Notes: generated by a model not told the origin, from the letters alone. A stretch of DNA of 64,000 bases from UBA1738 sp045538755 (GCA_045538755.1 JAZQEC010000041.1:62001-126000); one strand, 5' to 3'. Counted from the stretch's first letter, positions 15,662-24,969 are shown. Numbers and translations are program-made.

Positions 15662-16714
15662 ATGAAAAGAAATTTAATAATTTTTGCCCTGCTTGTGTCT
15701 ATGCTGGCTTTTTCAGGGTGTAAGTCGAAAAAAACAGAAGTAACTGAAGGCGACTCTACTGCGGCTACACAAACCGCTCCTGAGGCAACGATGGATCCTG
15801 TTGCGGCAGAAATTGATAATTATTTAAAGAGCTACATAACAACTAATGAAAGACCGATAGCTGTTATGGTTGACAATGATGATAAGAATGCAAGACCTCA
15901 GGCGGGACTCGATGAAGCATATTTAATTTACGAGATTCCTGTTGAGGGCGGTGCTACAAGATTTATGGCACTTTTCCGCAATACCCAGACTGAAAAAATC
16001 GGACCTGTTCGTTCATCAAGACATTATTTCCTTGACTATGTAATGGAAAATAATGCTATTTATACACATTTCGGCTGGAGCCCGAAGGCGAGTCAGGATA
16101 TATCAAAATTTGGAGTTAATAACATAAACGGTGTTCTTGGTGTGGATTCAGGCACATTCTGGAGAGAAAAGAAGTATAAAGGCGATTGGCATAGTGCATT
16201 TACCAGTATTCAAAAAATAAAAGAAAAAGCCGGCGAGAAAGGCTATAAAACGGAAACAGATACACAAAATGGCATTAAATATTCAACCGAATATATCAAT
16301 TTGCCGGCAGAAAATTTAGCAAGTGAAGTAATTCTTCCGTATGCGGGATTCTATAAGACAAGCTATAAATATAATTCTGAGACAGGTCTTTACGAAAAGC
16401 AAATCAATAATGAGCCGCATAAAATGCAAAATGGAAATGTATTGTCCTTTAAAAACGTAATTGTGGAGCTTATTGTTGACAAATCTTTAGGCGATGGTAC
16501 AGCACGACGTGATATTAACACAGCAGGAAACGGAAGGGGTTACTACTTCACAAACGGTGCGTATGAAGAAATCACATGGTCAAAAGCTTCAAGAAAAGAT
16601 GCTACTGTCTATAAAAAGGCAGATGGAACAGAACTTTTAATTAATCCGGGCGATACGATTGTAAATATTATAAATCCGTCAATAGGCGTTAAAATTGGAG
16701 CTACAATTCAATAA
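15662..16714 (+). CDS. DUF3048 (YerB-type) lipoprotein
   Basis: The 350-residue protein has a type II signal peptide, MKRNLIIFALLVSMLAFSGC, with the lipobox Cys at residue 20, so it should be a membrane-anchored extracytoplasmic lipoprotein. A Thr/Ala-rich linker precedes the DUF3048 N-terminal domain (IAVMVDN, ARPQAGLDEAYLIYE, GGATRFMALF, IGPVRSSRHYF) and the C-terminal domain with NGRGYYF-type sequence. Function is unknown in the family. It is monocistronic, with AAAGGAGAAG as ribosome site. Confidence 0.9.
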   Translation: MKRNLIIFALLVSMLAFSGCKSKKTEVTEGDSTAATQTAPEATMDPVAAEIDNYLKSYITTNERPIAVMVDNDDKNARPQAGLDEAYLIYEIPVEGGATRFMALFRNTQTEKIGPVRSSRHYFLDYVMENNAIYTHFGWSPKASQDISKFGVNNINGVLGVDSGTFWREKKYKGDWHSAFTSIQKIKEKAGEKGYKTETDTQNGIKYSTEYINLPAENLASEVILPYAGFYKTSYKYNSETGLYEKQINNEPHKMQNGNVLSFKNVIVELIVDKSLGDGTARRDINTAGNGRGYYFTNGAYEEITWSKASRKDATVYKKADGTELLINPGDTIVNIINPSIGVKIGATIQ

Positions 16715-16720
16715 AAATGC

Positions 16721-16752
16721 AAAAAAGGCAGGTAAAGCTTACCTGTCTTTTT
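16721..16752 (+). terminator. Terminator after DUF3048 gene
   Basis: AAAAAAGGCAGGTAA pairs with TTACCTGTCTTTTT, with a small loop and one mismatch or wobble. The next gene starts only about 10 bp later. Confidence 0.82.
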
Positions 16753-16762
16753 GGTATAAAGA

Positions 16763-17428
16763 TTGAAATTTAAAGGATATGTAATACAGCAAACAAAATC
16801 CACAGGTATATTACCTTGTATAAAATTACATAAAAAAGATGATTACATCGCCTATGCACAGGCAATGTATGATGGTGGTGCAAGGTTGCTGGAAGTTACA
16901 ATGACAACCCCAGGTGTTTTAGAAGCAATAGAAGCAATTTCACAGCATTTTGGCGATGAAATGCTTGTTGCAGCAGGAACAGTGCTTGATCCAGCCTCTG
17001 CAAGAGAGGTTATTTTGCATGGCAGAAGTATCATTGTAAACCCTTGTGTTATAGATGATGTAATTGATGTTGCAAATAGATATAATGTTCCGATATTCAG
17101 CGGTGCATTTTCAGCGACTGAAGTGTTTGATGCAATGCGTAAGGGTGCAACAATGGTAAAGGTTTTTCCAGGTGCACTTGGTGGACCTAAATATATGAGT
17201 AATTTAAAAATGGTATTTCCTGAGGTTAACCTTATACCATCGGGAGGAATAACACCTGAGAATGCAGCTGACTTTATAAAATACGGAGCATGCGCTGTTT
17301 CAGGAGCTCGTACATTTATGGATTTTGAGAAAATAGAAAAAGAGGGCTTAGTATCAGTGACAAATCAAGTTAGAAAATTTATTGATATTATCGCTGAGGC
17401 TAAAAAAGATATTCCAATTATTCCATAA
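16763..17428 (+). CDS. KDPG/KHG aldolase-like protein
   Basis: The 221-residue class I aldolase fold cleaves 2-keto-3-deoxy-type acids to pyruvate and an aldehyde. The Glu in LLEVTM and the Schiff-base Lys in VKVFPGALGGPKY are present, as is the phosphate loop PSGGITPEN. However, the Arg normally found in LEVTLRT is Thr (EVTMTTPG), so KDPG may not be the substrate. The start is a TTG without a good ribosome site, directly behind a terminator; no sigma-A promoter is obvious. The start is thus uncertain, and expression may be by read-through. Confidence 0.8.
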   Translation: MKFKGYVIQQTKSTGILPCIKLHKKDDYIAYAQAMYDGGARLLEVTMTTPGVLEAIEAISQHFGDEMLVAAGTVLDPASAREVILHGRSIIVNPCVIDDVIDVANRYNVPIFSGAFSATEVFDAMRKGATMVKVFPGALGGPKYMSNLKMVFPEVNLIPSGGITPENAADFIKYGACAVSGARTFMDFEKIEKEGLVSVTNQVRKFIDIIAEAKKDIPIIP

Positions 17429-17446
17429 AAAGTTTGATATCAAATG

Positions 17447-17500
17447 AATAGCTGTTGTAGAGGAATAAATCATAGTTCCTATCTGCAACAGCTATTTTTT
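17447..17500 (+). terminator. Long-stem terminator after aldolase-like gene
   Basis: AATAGCTGTTG pairs with CAACAGCTATT, with an additional GGAA/TTCC inner stem, then six T residues. From 17501 to 17726 no feature is seen. Confidence 0.88.
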
Positions 17501-17726
17501 GCACCAATAGAGAAGGCCTGTAAGCTTTCAGACAAGTCGTAAGTTTACCATGTCGAATAAGAAATACTTTTGTTAAAATGATATTATTTAAGTTGTTATA
17601 AAATGTATTATAAAGAGATTTATTTCATATCTTTATGATGTTAAAATTGCAGAGTATAAATGGAGTTTTGTGAATACATTTAAGGCTTTGCGCGATGAGC
17701 AATATGCCAAAGTTTCAATCATAAAA

Positions 17727-17755
17727 TTGACTATTTTCAAAATTTATGTTATAAT
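17727..17755 (+). promoter_or_regulatory. Sigma-A promoter with -10 box inside an inverted repeat
   Basis: TTGACT, 17 bp, TATAAT. The -10 box lies in the left arm of a perfect 16-bp inverted repeat (17749-17764 and 17782-17797), so a bound repressor would block it. Confidence 0.72.
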
Positions 17756-17797
17756 TTCAGCGTTAATGACGCTTTGTACACAACGCTGAAATTATAA
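17749..17797. repeat. Perfect 16-bp inverted repeat over a transcription start (possible operator)
   Basis: TTATAATTTCAGCGTT and its exact complement are separated by 17 bases. It spans the -10 box and the predicted start (about 17762). There are no T tracts beyond, so an operator is as likely as an RNA hairpin. Confidence 0.6.
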
Positions 17798-17870
17798 TTT
17801 TTAGCCCGATTTGATATGAACTTGATACAAAAAAGTTTGCATCTAAACCTTATGCATCGCAACTGCTGAA

Positions 17871-17903
17871 AAAGACTGGCATCTAAATCATACAGTCTTT
17901 ATA
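17871..17903 (+). other. Hairpin in pepD leader
   Basis: AAAGACTG pairs perfectly with CAGTCTTT across a 14-base loop, inside a roughly 230-base untranslated stretch between the promoter and pepD. A short T-poor tail follows, so termination is uncertain. The long leader may have a regulatory role; it matches no riboswitch I know. Confidence 0.4.
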
Positions 17904-17992
17904 CAATTAATCTATTCAGATGAATTCATCAAATAAATATTATAGGCTATTTTGAGAGAACATATATAAGAAACAAGATGGAGGAGAAATAA

Positions 17993-19438
17993 ATGACAAA
18001 ACTTTCCGGAATTAAACCTGAACGGGTATTCAAATATTTTGAAGAAATAACAAAAATCCCGCACGGCTCGGAGGATATGGACAAAATCAGCAGTTACTGT
18101 ATGGATTTTGCCGAAAAAAATTCTTTAAGAGCCGTCCGTGACGAAGCGAATAATGTAATTATTTTCAAGTCGGCAACAAAAGGCTATGAAGAAAGTGAGC
18201 CTGTAATTTTGCAGGGACACCTTGATATGGTATGCCAAAAAGAGCCTGGGAATTTAATAGATTTTAAAAAGGATGGGCTTAGAATATATGTGGACGGCAA
18301 TTTTGTAAAGGCAGACGGTACGACGCTTGGAGCTGATAATGGAATCGCTGTTGCGATGATTCTTGCGATACTTGAAAGTGACGAATATAATCATCCTGCG
18401 ATTGAAGCGGTGTTTACGACTGATGAAGAAATCGGAATGATTGGCGCTGGAAAACTGGACACAAGCTTATTAAGCGGAAGGAAAATGATAAACCTTGATG
18501 CAGAGGAACCGGACACGCTTACGGTTTCATGTGCCGGAGGAAGTGACTTTAAACTGACAATTCCTACAAAACGCAAAAAAGCAGCAGGCAAGATGGTAGA
18601 AATCAATATAAAAGGCTTAAAAGGCGGACATTCAGGCATTGAAATCAACAGCGGAAGAATCAATGCAAACATACTTGCAGGAAGAATTCTTGATTTTGCA
18701 AAAACCGTGTGTGATTTTGAAATGATAGATATTTGTGGCGGTGATAAAGGCAATGCAATACCACTTGCCTGCAAAATTCGGCTTGTAGTTCCAGAATCAG
18801 AAGCTTTTGCCGAAAGACTTCAAAGCTATTTTGAAGTGATAAAACAAGAATATGCAGACGGCGAAGAAAAAGGTATTAAAATGACAGCCGAGGTACTTGA
18901 TGATGGAGAATATGACGTAATAGATTCTGCTATCAGCGAAAAACTAATTTATATACTTTTGACAACTCCAAACGGTGTGCAGAAAATGAGCGAAAAAATA
19001 GAAGGTTTGGTTGAAACATCGCTAAATCTTGGAATTTTGAATACAGAAGCTGATGAAATTACAATGCTATTTACACTAAGAAGTAATAAGAAATCTGCGC
19101 TTGAATTTCTTGAGAAGAAAATGAAAACCTTTGTTTCGGTTATTGAAGGCGAGGTTGAAACATCAGGACATTATCCTCCTTGGGAGTTTAATGCAGATTC
19201 AAAAATGCAAGGACTTTACAAGAAAGTGTTTTCAGAAAAGTTTGGATATGAGCCGACTGTCGTCGCAATACACGCAGGACTGGAATGCGGAATTTTTTCA
19301 TCTATGATAAAAAATCTTGACTGTATTGCAATAGGACCTCAGCTTCACGATGTTCATACAGTAAAAGAAAGACTTTCTATTTCATCAACACAGGAAATAT
19401 TTGATTTGGTTTTAAAAATGCTTGAAAGTTGCAGATAA
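17993..19438 (+). CDS. pepD: Aminoacyl-histidine dipeptidase (PepD, M20 family)
   Basis: The 481-residue cytosolic zinc metallopeptidase cleaves Xaa-His and other dipeptides. Metal and catalytic motifs: LQGHLDMVC (about 78), DGTTLGADNGIAVAM (about 105-120), TTDEEIGMIGA with the catalytic Glu (about 142), and a C-terminal His in the LHDVHT region. The length is typical. The ribosome site GGAGGAG is strong. It is followed by a separately promoted OPT peptide transporter and a PqqD-like gene, suggesting a peptide uptake and hydrolysis cassette. Confidence 0.96.
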   Translation: MTKLSGIKPERVFKYFEEITKIPHGSEDMDKISSYCMDFAEKNSLRAVRDEANNVIIFKSATKGYEESEPVILQGHLDMVCQKEPGNLIDFKKDGLRIYVDGNFVKADGTTLGADNGIAVAMILAILESDEYNHPAIEAVFTTDEEIGMIGAGKLDTSLLSGRKMINLDAEEPDTLTVSCAGGSDFKLTIPTKRKKAAGKMVEINIKGLKGGHSGIEINSGRINANILAGRILDFAKTVCDFEMIDICGGDKGNAIPLACKIRLVVPESEAFAERLQSYFEVIKQEYADGEEKGIKMTAEVLDDGEYDVIDSAISEKLIYILLTTPNGVQKMSEKIEGLVETSLNLGILNTEADEITMLFTLRSNKKSALEFLEKKMKTFVSVIEGEVETSGHYPPWEFNADSKMQGLYKKVFSEKFGYEPTVVAIHAGLECGIFSSMIKNLDCIAIGPQLHDVHTVKERLSISSTQEIFDLVLKMLESCR

Positions 19439-19451
19439 ACGACTTAATCTA

Positions 19452-19480
19452 TTGATTTTTTGATTTATTTGTGTTATAAT
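19452..19480 (+). promoter_or_regulatory. Sigma-A promoter of OPT transporter
   Basis: TTGATT, 17 bp, TATAAT, 49 bp before the start. Confidence 0.72.
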
Positions 19481-19528
19481 ATTTATTGATTTTTTACAAG
19501 TCGCTTTTGCGGCGGAATGGAGAAGTAT

Positions 19529-21433
19529 ATGAATAACGAAAATCAATTTAAGCCGTATATTCCGGCAGAAAAGGTTACGCCAGAGTTTACCGTAACTTCA
19601 ATAATTATGGGCGTACTTTTGGCAGTAATATTCGGTGCTGCAAATGCATATCTGGGGTTAAGAGTTGGTATGACAGTGTCGGCGTCAATTCCGGCGGCAG
19701 TTATAGCAATGGGTGTTATCCGTGTGATAATGCGCAAAAACTCTATTTTGGAAAGCAATATTGTGCAGACGGTAGGCTCAGCAGGTGAATCACTGGCAGC
19801 GGGTGCTATTTTTACTCTTCCAGCTCTGTTTTTGTGGGCGGCAGAAGGTAAGATGGACAAGCCTGATATGGTTGAAATCACACTTATTGCGCTTTTAGGC
19901 GGACTTTTGGGTGTATTCTTTATGGTACCGCTTCGTAATGCTCTTATTGTAAAAGAGCACGGAATTTTACCGTATCCTGAAGGAACAGCTTGTGCAGAGG
20001 TGCTTTTGGCTGGCGAAGAAGGCGGCGCAAACGCATCAACAGTTTTTGCAGGTATGGGCTTTGCAGCATTATTTAAATTTATAATTGACGGATTAAAGCT
20101 TGTTGCAGGAGAAATTTCTTTAAGCTTTAAAGGCTTTGCAGGACAAATAGGAACACAGATTTATCCGGCTGTAATGAGTGTCGGATATATATGCGGTGCA
20201 AGAATTTCATCTTATATGTTTGCAGGTGGAGTCTTGAGCTGGATGGTCATTATTCCATTAATCGTTTTGTTCGGCTCGGAAGCAACTATTTATCCGGGAA
20301 CTGCAACTATCGGTAAAATTTTTGCTGAAGGCGGCGCAGGTGCAATATGGAGCTCCTACATAAGATATATAGGAGCAGGCGCATTGGCAGCAGGCGGTAT
20401 CATTAGTCTTATTAAATCTTTGCCGCTTATTGTTAAAACTTTTGGTGGCGCATTAAAGAGTATGTCCTCTACAAAAGCACTTGGCAACGAACGTACAGCA
20501 CGGGACATAAACCTTAAAATCGTTCTTATTGCGATTGCAGTATTAACAATCCTTGTATGGCTTATTCCGGCAATTCCGGTTACATTCTTGGGAGCAGTAA
20601 TTGTTGTGGTATTCGGATTTTTCTTTGCAACAGTTTCTTCAAGAATGGTTGGTCTTGTAGGAAGTAGTAATAACCCTGTTTCAGGTATGGCTATTGCAAC
20701 ACTTTTGATTGCGACATTAATTTTAAAGCTTACGGGCAGCACGGGCGTTGTAGGAATGTGCAGTGCTATTTCAATCGGTTCTATTATCTGTATTGTATCA
20801 GCTATTGCAGGAGACACATCACAAGATTTAAAGACGGGCTATCTTTTAGGCGCTACACCTAAAAAACAGCAGATTGGTGAAGTTATCGGTGTAATCGCGG
20901 CAGCGCTTGCTATCGGCGGAACACTCTATCTTTTAGACAGTGCATGGGGATTTGGCTCTGACCAGCTTGGTGCACCTCAGGCAACACTTATGAAGCTGAT
21001 TGTAGAAGGTGTTATGGACGGAAATCTTCCTTGGGGACTTGTGTTTGTAGGTGTGTGCATTGCCATAGTTGTTGAACTTATCGGCATTCCTGTACTTCCG
21101 TTTGCAATCGGAACTTATTTGCCGGTGCAACTCAATGCCTGCATTATGGTCGGCGGACTTGTTCGTTTGGCGCTTGACAAGATGAAACGCAAGGAAGAAG
21201 AAAAGAAGGCTATTGTAAATGACGGTATCCTTTTCTGCTCAGGAATGATTGCTGGAGAAGGTCTTGTCGGAATTCTTTTGGCACTTTTGGCGGTATTCGG
21301 AGTTGATTCTGTGATTGATTTGTCAGGAAGACTTGGTATTCCGACTGCTATCTCAAATATTGGAGGACTTATACTTTTTGGAATAATAATTCTTACAGTA
21401 TTAAAATTCTCACTTTGGAGAAAACGTAAGTAA
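19529..21433 (+). CDS. OPT family oligopeptide transporter
   Basis: The 634-residue polytopic membrane protein has about 15 hydrophobic segments and the OPT signature YLGLRVGMTVSASIPA in the first part (about 35-50), plus PEGTACAEVL and a glycine-rich core. The family imports oligopeptides or metal-peptide complexes, driven by protons or sodium. The ATG at 19529, after ATGGAGAAG, is favoured over the in-frame ATG four codons earlier, because the earlier one overlaps the ribosome site. It is 3 bp upstream of the PqqD-like gene and follows pepD. Confidence 0.93.
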   Translation: MNNENQFKPYIPAEKVTPEFTVTSIIMGVLLAVIFGAANAYLGLRVGMTVSASIPAAVIAMGVIRVIMRKNSILESNIVQTVGSAGESLAAGAIFTLPALFLWAAEGKMDKPDMVEITLIALLGGLLGVFFMVPLRNALIVKEHGILPYPEGTACAEVLLAGEEGGANASTVFAGMGFAALFKFIIDGLKLVAGEISLSFKGFAGQIGTQIYPAVMSVGYICGARISSYMFAGGVLSWMVIIPLIVLFGSEATIYPGTATIGKIFAEGGAGAIWSSYIRYIGAGALAAGGIISLIKSLPLIVKTFGGALKSMSSTKALGNERTARDINLKIVLIAIAVLTILVWLIPAIPVTFLGAVIVVVFGFFFATVSSRMVGLVGSSNNPVSGMAIATLLIATLILKLTGSTGVVGMCSAISIGSIICIVSAIAGDTSQDLKTGYLLGATPKKQQIGEVIGVIAAALAIGGTLYLLDSAWGFGSDQLGAPQATLMKLIVEGVMDGNLPWGLVFVGVCIAIVVELIGIPVLPFAIGTYLPVQLNACIMVGGLVRLALDKMKRKEEEKKAIVNDGILFCSGMIAGEGLVGILLALLAVFGVDSVIDLSGRLGIPTAISNIGGLILFGIIILTVLKFSLWRKRK

Positions 21434-21436
21434 GCC

Positions 21437-21778
21437 ATGAAGAAGGAAACAGGTAATTATTTGGAGAAAGTTCCGTGTCGCAAGGAAGGTATCAACTGGA
21501 CTTGTGATGAAAACGGAATTGTAACACTTGAGATTGAAAATAAAGGAATAATAAACAGTATTTGTCAAAAGCTTTTTAAAAAGCCTAAGATAACTTATAT
21601 CCATCTTGATGAGACAGGTAGCTTTGTCTGGCCGATTATGGACGGTGAGAAGAATATAATTGAGCTTGGAAAAGCGGTCAGCGAAAAGTTTGGCGAAAAG
21701 GCAAATCCTCTTTATGAAAGACTCTCTAAATATTTTCAAATTTTAGACAGTTATGGGTTTATAACATGGAATAATTAA
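21437..21778 (+). CDS. PqqD-like (RRE fold) protein next to OPT transporter
   Basis: The 113-residue protein has the PqqD/RRE-type core: HLDETGSFVWPIMDG (about 56-70), then KAVSEKFGEKANPLYERLSKYF and a final LDSYGFITW strand. In RiPP systems this fold binds leader peptides. Here no precursor peptide, radical SAM enzyme or modification enzyme lies nearby. The extra 50-residue N-terminal part (CRKEGINWTCDENG) carries two Cys. It begins 3 bp after the transporter stop, so it is probably translationally coupled and may act on peptides or help the transporter. Family assignment is by motif only. Confidence 0.78.
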   Translation: MKKETGNYLEKVPCRKEGINWTCDENGIVTLEIENKGIINSICQKLFKKPKITYIHLDETGSFVWPIMDGEKNIIELGKAVSEKFGEKANPLYERLSKYFQILDSYGFITWNN

Positions 21779-21803
21779 AACCGGAGCATTCGCTTCGGTT
21801 TTT
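21779..21803 (+). terminator. Terminator after PqqD-like gene
   Basis: AACCGGAGC pairs with GCTTCGGTT over a four-base loop, followed by T residues. It starts at the stop codon. Confidence 0.85.
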
Positions 21804-21902
21804 ACTTGCGGTAAAAGGAAATATAATTAACCAATAAACTATCATTATTTACTATGGTCACTTGCCAAAATGCATAAACAGGAGAAAATATTGCATTTTT
21901 TG

Positions 21903-21931
21903 TTGAATTAATCGGAAAAAGTTGATAAAAT
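21903..21931 (+). promoter_or_regulatory. Candidate sigma-A promoter of sulP
   Basis: TTGAAT, 17 bp, TAAAAT, 33 bp before the TTG start. Confidence 0.6.
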
Positions 21932-21964
21932 AAGCAAGTAAACAAGATTAAGGGGTGCATATTT

Positions 21965-23623
21965 TTGAGTAAGAATTATTTAAAACCGAAGCTGTTTTCA
22001 GTTATGAAGGACTATTCAAAACAGCAGCTTGTAAAGGACATAATTGCAGGAATAATTGTAGCGATTATAGCTCTTCCGCTTTCCATTGCATTAGCACTTG
22101 CATCAGGTGTTGAACCTGCGTGTGGTGTATATACTGCGATTGCAGCAGGCTTTATCGTTTCATTTTTAGGTGGAAGCAGGATACAGATTGCAGGTCCGAC
22201 GGCGGCATTTGCAACTATCGTTGCTGGGATAGTTGCCAAGCAAGGCATGGATGGACTTTTTCTTGCGACAATAATGGCAGGAATTATCCTGATTCTTATG
22301 GGTATTTTCAAGTTTGGCGGACTTATAAAGTTTATTCCGTACACCATAACTACTGGTTTTACAGCAGGTATTGCAGTTACAATTTTCATAGGGCAGATTA
22401 AGGACTTTTTAGGAATTACATATGCTGACGGCGTAAAACCGGTTGAGGCGATAGAAAAACTAATGGCTAATATCGAATCAATAGGTACATTCAGTGCGCA
22501 AGCTCTTTTAGTAGGTGCAGTTTGCCTTTCTATTTTGATAATTTATCCAAGGTTTGAAAAGAAAATACCACCATCGCTTATCGCAGTAATTGCTGGTGTT
22601 TTGATGGTAAAATTTATTCCTGGACTGGATAGCGGTGTATATACAATAGGTGAACTTTACACAATCCCTGCAGGACTCCCAAGTGTGGATTTTGGCGGAA
22701 TGGATTTTAGCTTTGCAAAAATTTCGGCTGTTTTTCCGGATGCGGTGACAATAGCCATTTTAGCGGCTATTGAATCATTGCTTTCCTGTGTTGTAGCAGA
22801 CAGTATGGTAAATTCAAAGCATAACTCAAATATGGAGCTTGTCGCACAGGGTGCAGGAAATATTGCGTCTGTTTTATTTGGCGGAATTCCTGCAACCGGA
22901 GCTATTGCAAGAACAGCTGCGAACGCAAAAAATGGTGGCAGAACACCAATTTCAGGAATGGTGCATTCAGTAGTTTTGCTTTTAGTTCTCTTGTTTTTAA
23001 TGCCTTACGCGGGACTCATTCCAATGCCTGTTATTGCTGCAATACTCTTTATGGTTGCATACAATATGAGTGAGTGGCAAAAATTTGTTCAGGTTATAAA
23101 GTCTGCACCAAAAAGTGATATAATTGTCATGGTTGTTACTTTTGTTTTGACAGTTGTGTTTGACCTTGTAGTTGCGATAGAGGTTGGAATGATACTTGCC
23201 GCAATGCTGTTTATGAAGCGAATGAGCGAAGAAACGGAGGTTACAGGCTGGAGATATCAGGAAGATGGAAATGATGCTGACAGTCTTGAACTTAAAAATG
23301 TACCTAAACAGGTGCGAGTGTATGAAATAACAGGGCCGCTGTTTTTTGGAGCGGCAGATAAAATTCTTGATATAACATTTAAGGATTATACAAAATGCCT
23401 TGTGCTTCGAATGAGAGGTGTTAATGCACTTGATGCAACAGCACTTAATTCTTTGGAAACTCTATATAAAAAATGCCTTGAAAAAGATGTGACCCTAATT
23501 TTTTCACACGTAAATGCACAGCCACTTTCGGTAATGCAAAAGAGTGGATTTTACGATACAGTCGGCAAAGAACGTTTTTGTAAGCATATTGATGAAGCAC
23601 TTATGCTGGCTGAAAAAGTTTAA
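21965..23623 (+). CDS. SulP family anion transporter with STAS domain
   Basis: The 552-residue protein has an N-terminal SLC26/SulP membrane domain (ALPLSIALALASGVEPACGVYT, GPTAAFATIVAGI) of 10-14 segments up to about residue 415, then a cytoplasmic STAS domain (about 445-550; EITGPLFFGAADKI, LRMRGVNALDATALNSLE). The family moves sulfate, bicarbonate or other anions. The start is TTG after AAGGGGTGC. It is monocistronic. Sulfate uptake would fit the cysE gene further on, but the substrate is not decidable. Confidence 0.92.
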   Translation: MSKNYLKPKLFSVMKDYSKQQLVKDIIAGIIVAIIALPLSIALALASGVEPACGVYTAIAAGFIVSFLGGSRIQIAGPTAAFATIVAGIVAKQGMDGLFLATIMAGIILILMGIFKFGGLIKFIPYTITTGFTAGIAVTIFIGQIKDFLGITYADGVKPVEAIEKLMANIESIGTFSAQALLVGAVCLSILIIYPRFEKKIPPSLIAVIAGVLMVKFIPGLDSGVYTIGELYTIPAGLPSVDFGGMDFSFAKISAVFPDAVTIAILAAIESLLSCVVADSMVNSKHNSNMELVAQGAGNIASVLFGGIPATGAIARTAANAKNGGRTPISGMVHSVVLLLVLLFLMPYAGLIPMPVIAAILFMVAYNMSEWQKFVQVIKSAPKSDIIVMVVTFVLTVVFDLVVAIEVGMILAAMLFMKRMSEETEVTGWRYQEDGNDADSLELKNVPKQVRVYEITGPLFFGAADKILDITFKDYTKCLVLRMRGVNALDATALNSLETLYKKCLEKDVTLIFSHVNAQPLSVMQKSGFYDTVGKERFCKHIDEALMLAEKV

Positions 23624-23626
23624 AAT

Positions 23627-23657
23627 AAAAACAGCAGATTTAAAATCTGCTGTTTTT
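23627..23657 (+). terminator. Terminator after sulP
   Basis: AAAAACAGCAGATTT pairs with AAATCTGCTGTTTTT. It may also act on the converging pfp transcript, though it lies 70 bp from its stop. Confidence 0.9.
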
Positions 23658-23726
23658 GTGTAGAAAATTATACTTAAAAAATATTACAAGAAGCTGTCAA
23701 AATCTTATGCTCGCAATCGGGACATA

Positions 23727-24932
23727 TTATAATGCAATATGTTTTGGAATACCATTTTTTGTATCAATTCTTGGTTCGCCTAAAATAAGCGGTCGACAGT
23801 AAGTGATAAAATCAGGTGTAACGTCATTTGCATCTTTTGAAATGTACTTATCAGGTACTGTTTTTTCAAGATTTGCAACATCACTAACTTTGTTTTCGAT
23901 GATTTTGATGCTGTACTCCTTCGTTCTTTCAAATCCCATAACGATACCGGTTTTTCCTTTAGAAGCGGCCAATGCCCCGAACTTTCCAATTTTTATTGAT
24001 TCATCAAGGTCAGTAAGGGAAGCAAAATGTGAGCCACAACGTTGGAGAACATTAAGCTCGACAGAACGTGTCTTGATTTTGAATTCATTTTTCAAAATAT
24101 TCTCAACCACCTTTGCAGAACCCGAAAGTTGTGCGTGACCAAATTCATCATGACCTGCAAGGCAATCCATATTACTGAAATATTCGCCGTTTTCGTCCTT
24201 AATTCCTTCAGAAACAGCTATGACCATATTGCGTGCAGGACAATTTTTAACATCTTGTATAAGCTTTTCCTTTGAAAGCGGCTTTTCAGGAAGATATATA
24301 AGATGCGGAGCATCAGATGTTCTGCTTCTTGCAAGAACTGATGCAGCTGTTAGCCAACCTGCATTTCTGCCCATAATTTCAACTACCGTTATAGAGCGGT
24401 CGGCATAAACTGCACAGTCACGTGCGATTTCACTAATTGTTGTTGCGACAAACTTTGCGGCAGAACCAAATCCGGGAGTATGGTCAGTACCCATAAGGTC
24501 ATTATCAACAGTTTTTGGAACTCCAACAATTGAAACGGGTTTTTGATGCATTTCTGCATAGAGCGACAATTTTCTTACCGTATCCATTGAGTCGTTGCCG
24601 CCGATGTAAATAAACATAGTGATGTTCTTTTTTTTGAAGTTTTCAAATATTTTCTCATAAACCTCGCTTGCTGCAGAAATTTCGGGTAATTTGTATCTGC
24701 AAGAACCGAGATATGCTGAAGGAGTTGTTTTTAAAAGCTGAATTCTGTCCATATTTGCAAAAGTTTTGTTGAGGTCGGTGAAGTTATTATTGATTACACC
24801 CAGAATTCCATTTATACCACCGTAAATCTTTCGTCCTTGCGAAAAAGCACCTTCGATAACTCCGCATAGTGTGGCGTTAATTGCAGCTGTCGGGCCGCCT
24901 GATTGAGCGACAGCAAAGTTTCCGTTGTTCAT
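23727..24932 (-). CDS. pfp: Pyrophosphate-dependent 6-phosphofructokinase
   Basis: The 401-residue enzyme phosphorylates fructose 6-phosphate reversibly in glycolysis. The catalytic motif PKTVDNDLMGTDHTPGFG has Lys in place of the Gly of ATP-PFKs (PGTIDND), and the nucleotide loop reads IGGNDSMDT; both point to pyrophosphate as phosphoryl donor. MGRNAGWL is conserved. It has its own promoter, divergent from rex, so NADH/NAD control through Rex is possible. The ribosome site GGAGG lies a little far (10 bases) from the ATG. Confidence 0.92.
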   Translation of the reverse strand: MNNGNFAVAQSGGPTAAINATLCGVIEGAFSQGRKIYGGINGILGVINNNFTDLNKTFANMDRIQLLKTTPSAYLGSCRYKLPEISAASEVYEKIFENFKKKNITMFIYIGGNDSMDTVRKLSLYAEMHQKPVSIVGVPKTVDNDLMGTDHTPGFGSAAKFVATTISEIARDCAVYADRSITVVEIMGRNAGWLTAASVLARSRTSDAPHLIYLPEKPLSKEKLIQDVKNCPARNMVIAVSEGIKDENGEYFSNMDCLAGHDEFGHAQLSGSAKVVENILKNEFKIKTRSVELNVLQRCGSHFASLTDLDESIKIGKFGALAASKGKTGIVMGFERTKEYSIKIIENKVSDVANLEKTVPDKYISKDANDVTPDFITYCRPLILGEPRIDTKNGIPKHIAL

Positions 24933-24969
24933 TTAGTAATAGCCTCCGATTTTTTTTGTAGCTATAATA

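Noticed and set aside
20356..20817. 153-codon frame antisense to the OPT transporter
   Set aside because: It is an antisense shadow of a hydrophobic coding region, with no ribosome site.
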